DNA from: Vandiemenella viatica
Lineage: Eukaryota > Arthropoda > Insecta > Orthoptera > Morabidae
Reading direction: 5' to 3'
Assembly: GCA_031002005.1 (NCBI GenBank)
Contig: JARYHS010008074.1
Location: forward strand, 271,003,930-271,067,929
Length of the DNA: 64,000 nt
Of the stretch, positions 10,320-21,293 are shown one piece after another. The notes under the pieces were generated by a model. That model ran no database searches and was not told the DNA's origin. It saw only the letters and a program-made list of their open reading frames with translations. Both the position numbers and the translations under genes were made by a program. Numbering within the stretch: position 1 is the stretch's first letter; each line of letters opens with the position of its first letter.

Positions 10320-10890
10320 AACTTCGTTCTTATGTGAATAACGTATAGATTAGGTTTCGATAAATCACATAATTCTTGAATTCTTTGATTCATAAAACAG
10401 TATTTAGATAATGATTTTTTTTTTCATATTAATGACTCAGTTGTGCATCAGAAACACGGTGTACAAGAAAAGTACGAACTGTGATATACATTCACATTCA
10501 GAAGAAGAATTTAACAAACATTGAGCTTATATAAAAAGATACTATGTACAGTGTAAATATTTACAAACCAAGATTTACAGATAAACGGTACATTTCATCT
10601 TCACTCATACAATATTAATAATAACTACACTTATTATATTAATATAACAGTACACATTCAATTATTCACACACTCAGTCAGGTACAGATTTCTGCACCCA
10701 TTGTAGGGTCTCTATTCCATTGGGAATAACATTCCACTTATCATCCAGTCTAGGCAAAACCAGCTTGGATACTTAGACAGTTTTTAAACGGATAAGACTG
10801 AACTGAAATCGATGTTGTACGTGATGTTTAGATGGAGCACAGTAGGAAGTGAGCAGATTAGAAAATTTAAAATTAAATATGAAGATATCA
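10320..10890. other. AT-rich stretch, no feature recognised
   Basis: No convincing open frame or repeat end. It may hold the decayed upstream half of the LINE that becomes recognisable at about 10895. Confidence 0.4.
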
Positions 10891-10894
10891 TGAA

Positions 10895-12440
10895 GGAATC
10901 TAAAAAACTGTAAAGGGGCCGGTGTGGATAATATTACTAGAGATGTCTCAAAGATAGTAGGATAGGACATTGTACCTTATCTTGAAACATTATTTAAATT
11001 GAGCCTGGATACTTGTTGTTTACCAGATGACCGGAAAAGTGCAACAGTAGTTCCGGTCCATAAAGGAGGGGTGGCAAGTAGGATTGAAAACTATAGGCCA
11101 ATCAACTTGATATCAGTGGTAGGTAAATTAATGGAGAGGTTTTTTTTTTTACCTATGGCTTTACGCCTCGTCGACGGCTAAGGTCATTAGAGGCGGGATG
11201 GGACTGGGGACAAGGAATGGGAACGAATTCGGCCATGGCCTTTTTGAATGAAGCATCCCGGCATTCGCCTGGAGTGATTTGGGGAAACCATGGAAAACGC
11301 AAATCAGGATGCCCGGACGAGGATTCGAACCCGCGTCTTCCGAATGCGAGGCCAGAACGTTAACTGTTCACCCACCACTCTCAGTTTAATGGAGAGATTA
11401 ATCTACAACCATATCAGACGTATCTGTGAGTAATGTAATTGGTTTTCAAGTCAGCAACATTATTTTAGACAAGGATACTCATGTGAATCTCAGTTAGTGG
11501 GCTATACGCAAGATATTTCTGATGAAATGGACAGGGGAGGTCAAGTTGATAGCGTAGCACTAGATCTTTCAAAGGCCTTTAACAGAGTGCGCCATAAAAT
11601 GGAGGTAAAAACTACTGGAGTTGATGAAAAGGTGATTTGCTGGGTAGAAGGATTAATAAAAGGTAGAAAGCAAAAAGTCAAGGTAGGATATGCAGTATCA
11701 AAAGAAGTAGGAGTGAACATGGAAATACCACAGAGTAATGTTTTGGGACCATTGCTGTTGATTATTCTGATGAATGATTGCGTTAATGGATTATTGTCAG
11801 ACGTTAGATTGTTTGCAGATGACATAATGTTGTATAAAAGGATCAAAACAATAGAACACTGTAAACAGCTGCAGGGTGATCTAGATAAGATAACTATCTG
11901 GGTGAGTCAACACAGTATGAAGATAAATGCAAAGAAGAGCCAGCTTATTAGGTACACAGATAAAAAGCTAAAGGTTGATTATGATTATAAACTGGGGAAG
12001 GAGCTACTTATTGAAGACTCGAAATGTAAATACGTCGGCATAAAATTTGATAGCAAACTTAACTGGGCAGATGGTAGGGAAAGGATTCAAATCCTTCAGC
12101 TGTTGGAAAGAGTGATGAGGGGTGCACTACAGAAATAAAGAAATTGGGGTAAAAAATTCTGGTCAGACCACTGCTGGAATATGGTGGTTAAGTATGGGAC
12201 CCACAATTTGGGCACAGGAGTTGGAGGGAGTGCAGAGAAGGGCTGCTAGATTTGTGTTTGGAAATTACCAAAAATCACAAGTGGTAACTAATATGATAAA
12301 GGAGCTTGAGTGGGATTCATTGGAGTATAGAAGGAGGGTGAAGAGAGCCATGGGAATATACAAGGCCTTCATTGGTGATCAAGTGTGGAAAGGTAATGGT
12401 GAGAAATTTAAGAGAGGTGTTTGGAAGGGTAAAGATGACT
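10895..12440 (+). pseudogene. LINE (CR1/Jockey-type RT), family L, copy 1
   Basis: Reverse transcriptase of a non-LTR element. The frame reads DNITRDVSKIVG, then CLPDDRKSATVVPVHKGG and YRPINLISVVGKLMER (RT motifs 1-2). It is interrupted by a SINE at 11139-11385 and resumes with MER, YNHIRRICE, then the 213-aa open piece 11497-12138 with VALDLSKAFNRVRHK (motif A), VLGPLLLIILMNDCVNG (motif B) and FADDIMLYKR (motif C). The 12122-12457 piece is the C-terminus, with LEGVQRRAARFVFGN. An in-frame stop near 10964 and a frameshift near 12130 show decay. No endonuclease is recognisable upstream. A second copy lies at 18670-19640 on the opposite strand. Confidence 0.85.
11128..11396 (-). mobile_element. 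tRNA-derived SINE inserted in LINE, 11-bp target duplication
   Basis: The SINE body is 11139-11385, flanked by identical TTAATGGAGAG at 11128-11138 and 11386-11396. On the minus strand it starts near a tRNA-like region with the B box GGGTTCGAATCC (about 11325-11340) and ends in a run of 12 A (T on the plus strand, 11139-11150). The central part shares GGCCATGG and the C/T-rich GTTCCCATTCC block with the other SINEs here. RNA polymerase III transcription and LINE-driven insertion are inferred from its class. Confidence 0.92.
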
Positions 12441-12990
12441 ATATTAATTTAATTTAATTGCAATGGAGCACAGGCTCCGGTGGCAATTTCCCTACACACC
12501 CATCTTCCCCCTATCCTGCACCCATCTACATTTGCCCTCTACAAATTTTATCTTTAAATTCTTTCAAAATTTTCGGTAAATTATTCATCATTTCTCTTGG
12601 TAAATCTTTCCAATCCCTGACACCCTTACCTAAAAAAGAGAATCTTCCCACACCCTTGAGCCTGAAATCGAATGCCAGCTTGTGGTCATGGTCATCTTTT
12701 CCCTTTCATGCACTACTTTTCATACCTATTGCAATATCTTTCCATGCCTCATCGCCAGTATCTGCCGACCAGAAGCTGGCACTTTCAGGCATAAGGGTGT
12801 AGGAAAAATTTTTATATATAAGAAAGGATGTAAGGGATTGGAATAAGTTGCCAGGGTAGGAATAATTGACCGAAAACACTGAAAGAATATAAAGTAAAAA
12901 TTGTTTGAGCGCAAAAGTGCATTGGAGGAGGAAGGGAGAAGGAAGGGTGTGTAGGGAGATTGCCACCGGAGCATACGCTCCACAGCAATT
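12441..12990. mobile_element. Antiparallel LINE family L 3' end inserted in the 3' end of copy 1
   Basis: Bases 12770-12462 read on the minus strand carry the C-terminal words of the same LINE (GKDDHDHKLAFDF, then VRDWKDLPREM) and its 3' end. From 12771 the plus strand resumes the C-terminus and 3' end of copy 1 (RDWNKLPG), ending at about 12990. The two 3' ends form an imperfect inverted repeat of about 45 bp: GCTCCGGTGGCAAT at about 12474 and ATTGCCACCGGAGC at about 12959. I could not find a clear target duplication. Confidence 0.7.
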
Positions 12991-12994
12991 TATC

Positions 12995-15165
12995 AATTAT
13001 TATATATTATATCATTACTTTATATGGATCACAGGGTGTCACCAAACAAATGAAATCTTTCATGTCCATATAAGCTAGTTGGGTTGTATTAACTGAGGAA
13101 AGCGAATTCATAATGAAAACGATACATCTTCAGTTTAAACAGGTTGTGAATGCTTATTCCGAAACAGAAGTATTTATTAAAAAGTATCTCCATATGTGAC
13201 ATTCGTAGCGCCACAAAGCCTTTCTCAAAAATGGTCATAAATTTGAAGTTTGGCGTCAGATCCAACCTGTACACAATTTCAGGTTGTTTTCTAATGTTCT
13301 TCTCTGTCTCAAAGTCAGATCTGACTAGATGGCGGGAACAGGTGTTGAGATATAAGTAGTGCCACAACCGCGATGACTGTTTGAAGCGTATCACATGACG
13401 TATTTTATCCGCAACCAATCCCAAGCATTGCTGGAGTGTAGTCATTAACTTGGGTCAGGCACAATCAGGTGCGGTTTTGTGGTCTCAATATGGTGGTAGG
13501 TCTGCTAAAATGTTGTGTTTCTGTTGGAGAATCGCCAAGGCTAAAACAAAAATTCGGCTGCGATTTCCATGAAACCTATAGCAACAATTACCTCAGCTGT
13601 TAACCATTAAAACCCTCCAGATGGTATGTACCCCGACATTAAAAAAAGAACACTTTTTCGACATTTGTGCTCTTCTACATGGCCTGTCCTAAAAGACATG
13701 GAGTTGTAAATAAGTGTGCAGGTACCAGGATGTATTTCCCCAAACATACTCCTAAATTTTTCAAACAGATTTACAAGTAACCACTCGTCTACGTCCATGT
13801 ACAGACTTGCATTTTCACCTAAGCTTTGGATTTGTAAAATCCACCACACTTATGTCGCATGTTCGTAATCAGCGTCCGTAATTCCATACTCTCATAGTTA
13901 AACGTAAAATTTTGAGTTTGGAGGGAGCGTGGTCTTGGACGAAACCACGTACTCCTAAGGGAAGACGCTATTAGGATTAATTAATTGGAGCTTTTCAGGA
14001 TCGATGAAATGCGCACAGATAATATGCATATCCTTGTACTTCATTGTCCCAGTCAATTTATCTGAGGACTGCATTAAATGGTACGACTCCAGAAACCACT
14101 TTGTTGTTATTTGTATACCTTGTTTATTTTTTAACATAAAACATAATGTTCAGTGTTAATGGGCAGTACATCCGTCCCATTTTCACTGACATATGCTAAG
14201 GCCCTAACAATGAAGACAGATTGTGGTAAAAGACCTCTTATTTGTATAATTGTATAATGCAAATTGCAGCCATCGTGTGCAGCCACTCAGAATTAACCTG
14301 TGATTTGGTGACGATCATGGACATTTACAGTCCCTAGTAAAATTCTTTACCCACAGATGTGACATTCTGTGCCATGAATAAATTACGCTTGCCCATCAGG
14401 TTTCATTACAAGATAAATATACTCCATTTTAATCCTATCCACTTTTTATGCCAGATCGATGAATTAGTGATAAACCACTTCTCAAGGTTTCATCCCAAGA
14501 ATGAGTTGAATCAGTACAGCTGAAGATAGTGATACGTGCAAACGACCTAATGTACCACAGCAAAAGAGATGCCTTTCTAGAGTTCAATAATGTGAGAGAC
14601 ATTGGGATCGTGTCTGCATGTATCTAGAGATTCTAACAGGGAGAGGAATACAAACATTACTGTTAAATTAGGAAAACAGAAATACAGATTTGTACAAAAT
14701 CTATAAAACAAATGGATTTGTGTTTCTTGTAAGGATATTGAGTACCTGTCTAGTGAAATCATGATTTTCAGAACAACTGAAATCGAGCAAAATCTTTAGG
14801 CCGCCAAAACATAAATGACAACCCTAAAGTTCTTCTGATTGGTGGCAGTGGTATTTGAGAGACTGACACCAAAATGAATAAACACCACATTAGACTCTCA
14901 TAAAACAATTCGAATACACAATTTAGATTTACGAGTAGTGTATCTGCCATCTGTCAACTGATATATCTCGTCTCAAATGTCACCAGAGCTTTTAGAAGGA
15001 TCATATCTACAACAGCTGGTTTCCTGGTTGTTGAAAGTAATACGCTAAAGTGTGGCGTATAAAGTATGTATCAACGATATACCGGTGCCAATGTAAATTT
15101 GTTTCTGCAATTAACAAGTGACACCATCAGACATCGATATTACATCAACATGAGAAAATATTTTA
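12995..15165. other. 2.2 kb without a recognised feature
   Basis: AT-rich with several short minus-strand readings (13445-13089, 118 aa; 13849-13607, 80 aa; 14137-13955, 60 aa) that I cannot assign to any family. They lack runs of conserved motifs, but several lie on the same strand and could be scattered exons or a decayed transposon gene. Confidence 0.4.
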
Positions 15166-15169
15166 ATTT

Positions 15170-15300
15170 TATTGAGATGAAAGGCATGCTCCGTTGGCAG
15201 TTTTCCTGCACATCTATCTTTCCCTTTCTTGTTTATCTTAAATTCTTAAAAGTGCAATTTCGCCACCCTCCACCTTTTGCCGTTTAAGAATTTTAATATA
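15170..15300 (-). mobile_element. Short LINE family L 3'-end remnant
   Basis: GGCATGCTCCGTTGGCAGTT and the following CTGCACATCTATCTTTCCC match, with changes, the 3' end seen at 12474-12520 (GGCTCCGGTGGCAATTTCC, then ACACACCCATCTTCCCC). The orientation is minus. Confidence 0.5.
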
Positions 15301-15302
15301 AA

Positions 15303-16085
15303 ACTAGCTGTTACCCGCGACTTCGTACGCGTGGACTTGGAGTTTCAATTCGAGAATTGGATATAGAAAACTGTTAGTAACGTAAGATTTGTCCCAAACA
15401 ACACCGAGTCGACATAATATGATGGAAAACCATCATTATATCATCCTATCATCTAATCTGTCTCATGAAGAGAATCAATTTACAACATATTTAAAAACAG
15501 AAAAGTAAGCGAAGGTGCGGGGATGTGTGTGTGTGTGGGGGGGGGGGGGGGTTAACTGATGGCAGCTTTATTTCAGCTTGGTTTTTTCTTCTTTATTCAA
15601 CATGAGCATCTGAATCTTATAATCTAATAGCAGCACATTGTCTTCTAGACCTGCACCTTAGGCCAGGTTTACGTCCGTAAGGCATGTCAAAAAGGAAGAC
15701 AAATTGGTGCCAGAAACTTTTATACAGACACAAATGAATAGTACAGTGCAGAGCAAATTGACTTCTATACTAAATAATAAGTTTTGTTACTTATCGAAAT
15801 TTATTAATAAATCAAACACTAACAGATTGCGTGACTGAGCAACCAACGTAACATTACAGACTAACACACGAATCTGACTGTCTTTCATCATTCGATAAGT
15901 TCTTAAAATTTCGTGACTAAAACTGTTATTCATGCCGAAAAAATGTCCTGTGTCCTTCCTACACTATTTCATTGTTAAATTCCATCAATATTGATATAGC
16001 CATTTAGTCGTCAAAACGTAACAAAAAGACAGAAACTTACTTCCACATTTATAATATAATAGCTGGTACCCACAACTTCGTTCGT
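15303..16085. other. Region opening and closing with a CTAGCTGTTACCCGC-type motif; otherwise unassigned
   Basis: CTAGCTGTTACCCGCGACTT at 15304 and a degenerate version TAGCTGGTACCCACAACTTC at about 16060 bracket 0.75 kb with a (GT)n(G)n run at 15521-15551 and no coding. A third version lies at about 29968 (CTAGCATTTACCCGC). Words of this type are widespread at the ends of interspersed repeats in arthropods; the exact family is not determined. Confidence 0.45.
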
Positions 16086-16089
16086 GATT

Positions 16090-18640
16090 GTAAAGTATTC
16101 ATATTGACAGCTGTAGACATCTAACCACCCTAATGCACGATGGGAAACTCGATACTATTACCACACACAAATACCAGTCTTCTGCGCTATGTAGTTCCGG
16201 CAGCAAAGTAAAATTTACGGATACACACAAGTCTTTGGATGAAATACGAAAATATTCATGATCGACCAATTTCGAACACCATATCTCACACACTCTCACA
16301 GTTACCGAATTTCGGCCAACGTTGTGATCGATGGGTGACTCTGTGTTACTACCACACAAAAACGGCCGGTAATCTGTGATTGATAGTTTTCACTTAAAAG
16401 TGATACAACGTGACACATGCGTCTTTGGCAGAAATATGAAATTGCCGCAGGTCGACCATTTTATCCCCCATTTCTCCCACACCCCCATAGCTACCGACAT
16501 CTAACAACCATAGTGCACTACATGAGATACGATTCTACTACGAAAAACAAACAGCAATGCTCTATGCTATGTAGTTGTGGCAGAAAAGTGACATATGCGG
16601 AGACAGTCGAAATACGAAAATATCCTTGGTCGGCCACTTACAACCACCATATCTACCACAGTAACACAGTTTCTGAAATTCGGCCGCTGTTGTGATCGAA
16701 AGGTGACTCTGTGCTACTACTACACACAAACGCCAGTTATCTGTGATCTATAGTTTTCGCTGAAAAGTGATACACCATGACACTTTTGTCTTTGGCAGAA
16801 GTATGAAATTGCCACAGGTCGATCACTTTCAACCCCCATATCTCCCACACCCCCATAGCTACCGACATCTAACAACCATAGTGCACTACATGAGATACGA
16901 TTCTACTACCAAACACAAACACCAATGCTCTATGCTATGTAGTTGTGGCAGAAAAGTGACATATGCGGAGACAGTGGAAATACGAAAATATCCTTGGTCG
17001 GCCACTTACAACCACCATATCTACCACAGTACCACAGTTTCTGAAAATCGGCCACTGTTGTGATCGAAAGGTGACTCTGTGCTACTACTACACACAAACA
17101 CCAGTTATCTGTGATCTATAGTTTTCGCTGAAAAGTGATACACCATGACACTTTTGTCTTTGGCAGAAGTATGAAATTGCCACAGGTCGATCACTTTCAA
17201 CCCCCATATCTCCCACACCCCCATAGCTACCGACATCTAACAACCATAGTGCACTACATGAGATACGATTCTACTACCAAACACAAACACCAATGCTCTA
17301 TGCTATGTAGTTGTGGCAGAAAAGTGACATATGCGGAGACAGTCGAAATACGAAAATATCCTTGGTCGGCCACTTACAACCACCATATCTACCACAGTAC
17401 CACAGTTTCTGAAAATCGGCCGCTGTTGTGATCGAAAGGTGACTCTGTGCTACTACTACACACAAACACCAGTTATCTGTGATCTATAGTTTTCGCTGAA
17501 AAGTGATACACCATGACACTTTTGTCTTTGGCAGAAGTATGAAATTGCCACAGGTCGATCACTTTCAACCCCCATATCTCCCTACACCCCCATAGCTACC
17601 GACATCTAACAACCATAGTGCACTACATGAGATACGATTCTACTACCATACACAAACACCAATGTTCTATGCTATGTAGTTGTGGCAGAAAAGTGACATA
17701 TGCGGAGACAGTCGAAATACGAAAATATCCTTAGTCGGCCACTTACAACCACCATATCTACCACAGTACCACAGTTTCTGAAAATCGGCCGCTGTTGTGA
17801 TCGAAAGGTGACTCTGTGCTACTACTACACACAAACACCTGTTATCTGTGATCTATAGTTTTCGCTGAAAAGTGATACACCATGACACTTTTGTCTTTGG
17901 CAGAAGTATGAAAATGCCACAGGTCGATCACTTTCAACCCCCATATCTCCCACACCCCCATAGCTACCGACATCTAACAACCATAGTGCACTACATGAGA
18001 TACGATTCTACTACCAAACACAAACACCAATGCTCTATGCTATGTAGTTGTGGCAGAAAAGTGACATATGCGGAGACAGTCGAAATACGAAAATATCCTT
18101 GGTCGGCCACTTACAACCACCATATCTACCACAGTACCACAATTTCTGAAAATCGGCCGCTGTTGTGATCGAAAGGTGACTCTGTGCTACTACTACACAC
18201 AAACACCAGTTATCTGTGATCTATAGTTTTCGCTGAAAAGTGATACACCATGACACTTTTGTCTTTGGCAGAAGTATGAAATTGCCACAGGTCGACCACT
18301 TTCAACCCCCATATCTCCCACACCCCCATAGCTACCGACATCTAACAACCATAGTGCACGACAGGAAAGACGATTCTACTACCACACACAAATACCAAAG
18401 GTCTATGTTACGTAGTTGTGGCAGGAAAGAGAAGTATACGGAGATACGAATTTTTGGTCGAAATATGAAAACGCCCTGCACTGACCAACTTTAATCATTA
18501 TATCTCCCACATCCCCACAGCTATCGGCATTCGGCCAACGTTGTGCACGACAGGAAACTCCATGCTACTTCCACCAACAAACATCAGTGATCTGTGCAAG
18601 GTAGTGGTGGCTGAAAAGTGAAATATAGAAAAAACACGTC
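16090..18640. repeat. 368-bp tandem satellite, about six and a half units, each a dimer of ~184-bp halves
   Basis: Exact unit spacing is visible from the repeated block ending in GTGATACACCATGACACTTT at 16759, 17127, 17496, 17864 and 18232 (spacing 368-369). The central units are nearly identical; those before 16400 and after 18360 are diverged, as expected at array edges. Inside one unit the halves align: CCCCCATATCTCCCACAC with CAACCACCATATCTACCACA, and GTGGCAGAAAAGTGACATA with TTCGCTGAAAAGTGATACA. Each unit has a 98-aa open reading starting MIHHDTFVFG, but 368 is not divisible by three, so no continuous protein results. The array ends at a (TA)n tract at about 18643. Confidence 0.92.
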
Positions 18641-18669
18641 TATTTTTATATATATATATAAGATTATTT

Positions 18670-19640
18670 AATTGTTTTTGGTAAGTTATTCAACAATTAC
18701 TTCATTGATTTATTAAAACCACTGACATCCTTATGCGTAAAAGAAAACATTTCTACTTCCCTCAAATCTAGTGTTACTTTGTGGTAATGATCATCTTTTT
18801 CCATCCATACACTACACTTAATTCTTCTACAAATATGTTTACGCGCCCTGGTGTAAATATACCCTTTGTACACTACCAGTACTCTCTTTACACTCACCGA
18901 GCGTGATCGATTGCAGTAATGGTCTGCTTCGCATTCGGGAGGTCGCGCGTTCGAATCCCCGTTCAGACACCCAGATTTGGGTTGACTCAAATCACTCCTT
19001 ACCGGGATGGTTACTTTAAAAAGCCATGGTGAAATTTCTTCCCCTTCCTTATTCCCTGTCCTTATCTTTAACGACCCTTGACAAGGCATAAAGCCACAAA
19101 AAGGAAAGTCTTTACACTAGTCCTATCTTGCAATAATCCCAATCCAGCTCCTCTATCGTAACAGTTACCAACTGCCTTCTGCAGTGATATGCGCAGACAA
19201 ATTTACCTTCCCACCTTTACATCCTCTCCAACTGCTGAATCTCATTCTAAACCAATATATTCAAGTAACAGAAAAACGAAATTTTTGTAACCCAATTGCC
19301 ATGTCTTGCACATGTTATCCTCCAGTTGTTCACAGTTTTCTCCATTTTGATCAATTACATAACATTATGTCGTCTGCAAGCAACATAACTTCTGCCTCTG
19401 AACCATTATCACAATTATTCATTAGGATAATGAATATGCATGGTCTCAGTACACTACCATGGCAGTAAAACTTTAAGAATTGTTCTATCCAGCAAGTCAC
19501 TTTTCCATCCACTCCAACGGTTTTTAACTAATTTAACACCATTTAATTGCTCACTTCATCAAATATCTTGGAAAGATCTATTGCTGTACTATCAACTTGG
19601 TCCCCCTTATTCTTTTTCTTCTGTTCCACCTTCCACATTG
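18670..19640 (-). pseudogene. LINE family L, copy 2 (RT to C-terminus)
   Basis: Minus-strand translation from about 19600 reads DQVDSTAIDLSK (motif A), then about 19440-19370 reads IILMNNCDNGSEAEV and the active-site equivalent ADDIML, matching copy 1 at 11520-11840 block for block. The C-terminal words MEKDDHYHKVTLDLREVEMF follow at about 18805-18745, after the SINE. Stops and frameshifts are frequent, so it is an old copy. Its orientation is opposite to copy 1. Confidence 0.78.
18885..19118 (+). mobile_element. tRNA-derived SINE in LINE copy 2, 10-bp target duplication
   Basis: The body 18895-19108 is flanked by TCTTTACACT at 18885-18894 and 19109-19118. The tRNA-like head includes CGCGTTCGAATCCCC (B box, about 18947-18961) preceded by GTGATCGATTGCAGTAATGG (A-box region). 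The tail has the C/T-rich block CTTCCCCTTCCTTATTCCC, GACAAGGCATAAAGCC and a short A-rich end. It is the same general type as the SINE at 11139 but a different subfamily. Confidence 0.9.
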
Positions 19641-19644
19641 AACA

Positions 19645-20367
19645 TTAGCTGAAATCCACTTGAATATTCTTTTTTAAAGGTATGTTGCCATTTTTCAAAC
19701 AAGTTGTTTCCTCAAGGACATTGCTGATGTGATTCCATATTAATCTCACATATCTTTTTGTAGCATAACATCAGCAATGGTACGTGAGCTTTGTAAATGT
19801 TTCTATGTACAAAAATAACTTCATAGTTTATTCTATGAAGTTGTAAGAGGACAGTTGAACGTTGTTGGTTCATTGTAGACATTAAAGTTAATGAATGGTG
19901 CTCTTTCAAGGACTCTGTAAACTACAGGAGAAGAAGCCTGGTTATAGAACAATTTTTGATGGTGACCACGGTGAGGGAATGTTTTATCAAAAAAAAGTGG
20001 TAAAAATAAATCTAGTGTTTTACCTTAACTGTCCAATTACTGTTATTAACTTACATTTTCTTAAAAGCATGTCTCTCCTTGTATGGGGCAGGTTCACAAC
20101 TAATAGTTGGGTTTGAGTGCAAAGAGCGAGGTTTGGGTTTTAAAGGGATTTTGAGGAAATCAGTGGAGGTTGCAATTTTGATTGGTGGATGAGTGAAATA
20201 TGTGATCTGAACTTCAATACATTTTCTTTCCTTAGAAGCACGTCTCTCCTTCAACATACCCCCAAATGGTCTAACAATGAAACTGCCATTAATTGGTTAT
20301 TCCCCACAAACTGGGCCTCAGCGTTACCACTAACTCAAGTCTCCAACAATTCAAACCATTATCCACA
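19645..20367. other. Unassigned flank of the provirus, possibly PLE 5' sequence
   Basis: No clear gene. Two similar words, AAAAGCATGTCTCTCCTTG (about 20062) and AGAAGCACGTCTCTCCTTC (about 20235), face each other about 170 bp apart in the same orientation. Because the provirus target duplication joins 20371 to 29643, where PLE coding appears, this flank may belong to the same PLE. Confidence 0.35.
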
Positions 20368-20371
20368 CCTC

Positions 20372-21041
20372 TGTTAAAGACCACTATTTGGGCTGCAGGA
20401 TAACCTTAGCGGTCTGTGGGCGTTAGCATAGGCACTTAATTACAATGACAAGTATATCCAGCTCTTCTTATCGTCTAGTACGCTGGAACTACGGGCTTTG
20501 ATTTCCAATGTTAGTGGCAAGACAGCTATTTTATTCTTCTAGATAGATACAGCATTTACTAGCTGCCAGAGGCAAAGATCCGTACACTCATAATATGATG
20601 GTAGACCAAGACTTACATTAGAGTTGGCGATCCTAGCGTGGGCGAGGCTTCGTTGATGATTTGTCAGTGGCGGCTAGATACACATCATTACGGCGTAGCT
20701 CGAACTGATCGAACTGAACCCCGAGGCCTACTTCACCTCCGCTCATATACTTCCAAATTCATAAACTTGTCCTCCGTACGCGGCCATCGTCCTGGCCTAC
20801 GCAAGCCCCTACGTAATGCTGCTATCGTCATTCTCGTACCTTCCATATGCTCCTCAAGGGATCGCGTCAGCTTACCTTAGGCAATGAGGCCACAGCTTTG
20901 CTGACCCACCAAGTCAGCACTCTCACTGTTTGCGATTTGCTTGCACAACATGGCTCAGCTGTGCGCCGATTACAACTCGCTATTCCACACATATTCTGTT
21001 CCTTTTACTTATTAAATTAATTATTAAAACTGGCTGTAACA
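20372..21041 (-). repeat. LTR (3' LTR of the minus-strand provirus)
   Basis: 670 bp, starting TGTTAAAGACC and ending GGCTGTAACA on the plus strand (TG...CA). It is preceded by the target duplication CCTC at 20368-20371. It differs from the other LTR by about six substitutions and one 1-bp indel by eye. Confidence 0.95.
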
Positions 21042-21062
21042 ATCATTCCCCCCTGTTTTTGA
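21042..21062 (-). other. Polypurine tract
   Basis: On the minus strand AACAGGGGGGAATGAT directly precedes the 3' LTR, as expected for the primer of plus-strand synthesis. Confidence 0.75.
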
Positions 21063-21293
21063 AGCCTTTGCCCTCAAGGCTGCACAAATTCCTCCATTCT
21101 GAGGTTTACTATTTCCTAACATTAGTTAGAACATGAGTGTACGGGTTTTCCCCACTGGCTCACAAACTTTACAGATATTACATTTGTTACAGTCTTTGTT
21201 TGATTCCACATTGATCAATACTCGAATTAGTTCCATTAATTATAATAATTTTAAAAGAAACATATACATTTTTTCTGAAATATCAAAACATCA

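Noticed and set aside
10130..10320. Hammerhead ribozyme, as found in some PLE terminal repeats
   Set aside because: I looked for the CTGATGA and GAAA core words in the PLE 3' end and did not find them together.
13607..14137. piggyBac-like transposase from words such as YMDVDEW and LTGTMKYKD
   Set aside because: Only isolated words resemble the family; the order and catalytic aspartates could not be shown.
16417..18494. Series of 84-98 aa open readings starting MIHHDTFVFG as a gene family
   Set aside because: They are by-products of near-identical 368-bp satellite units; the period is not divisible by three and edge units lose the frame.
18880..19000. A true tRNA gene at the GTTCGAATCC box
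   Set aside because: No complete cloverleaf; the flanking target duplication and tail show it is a SINE head.
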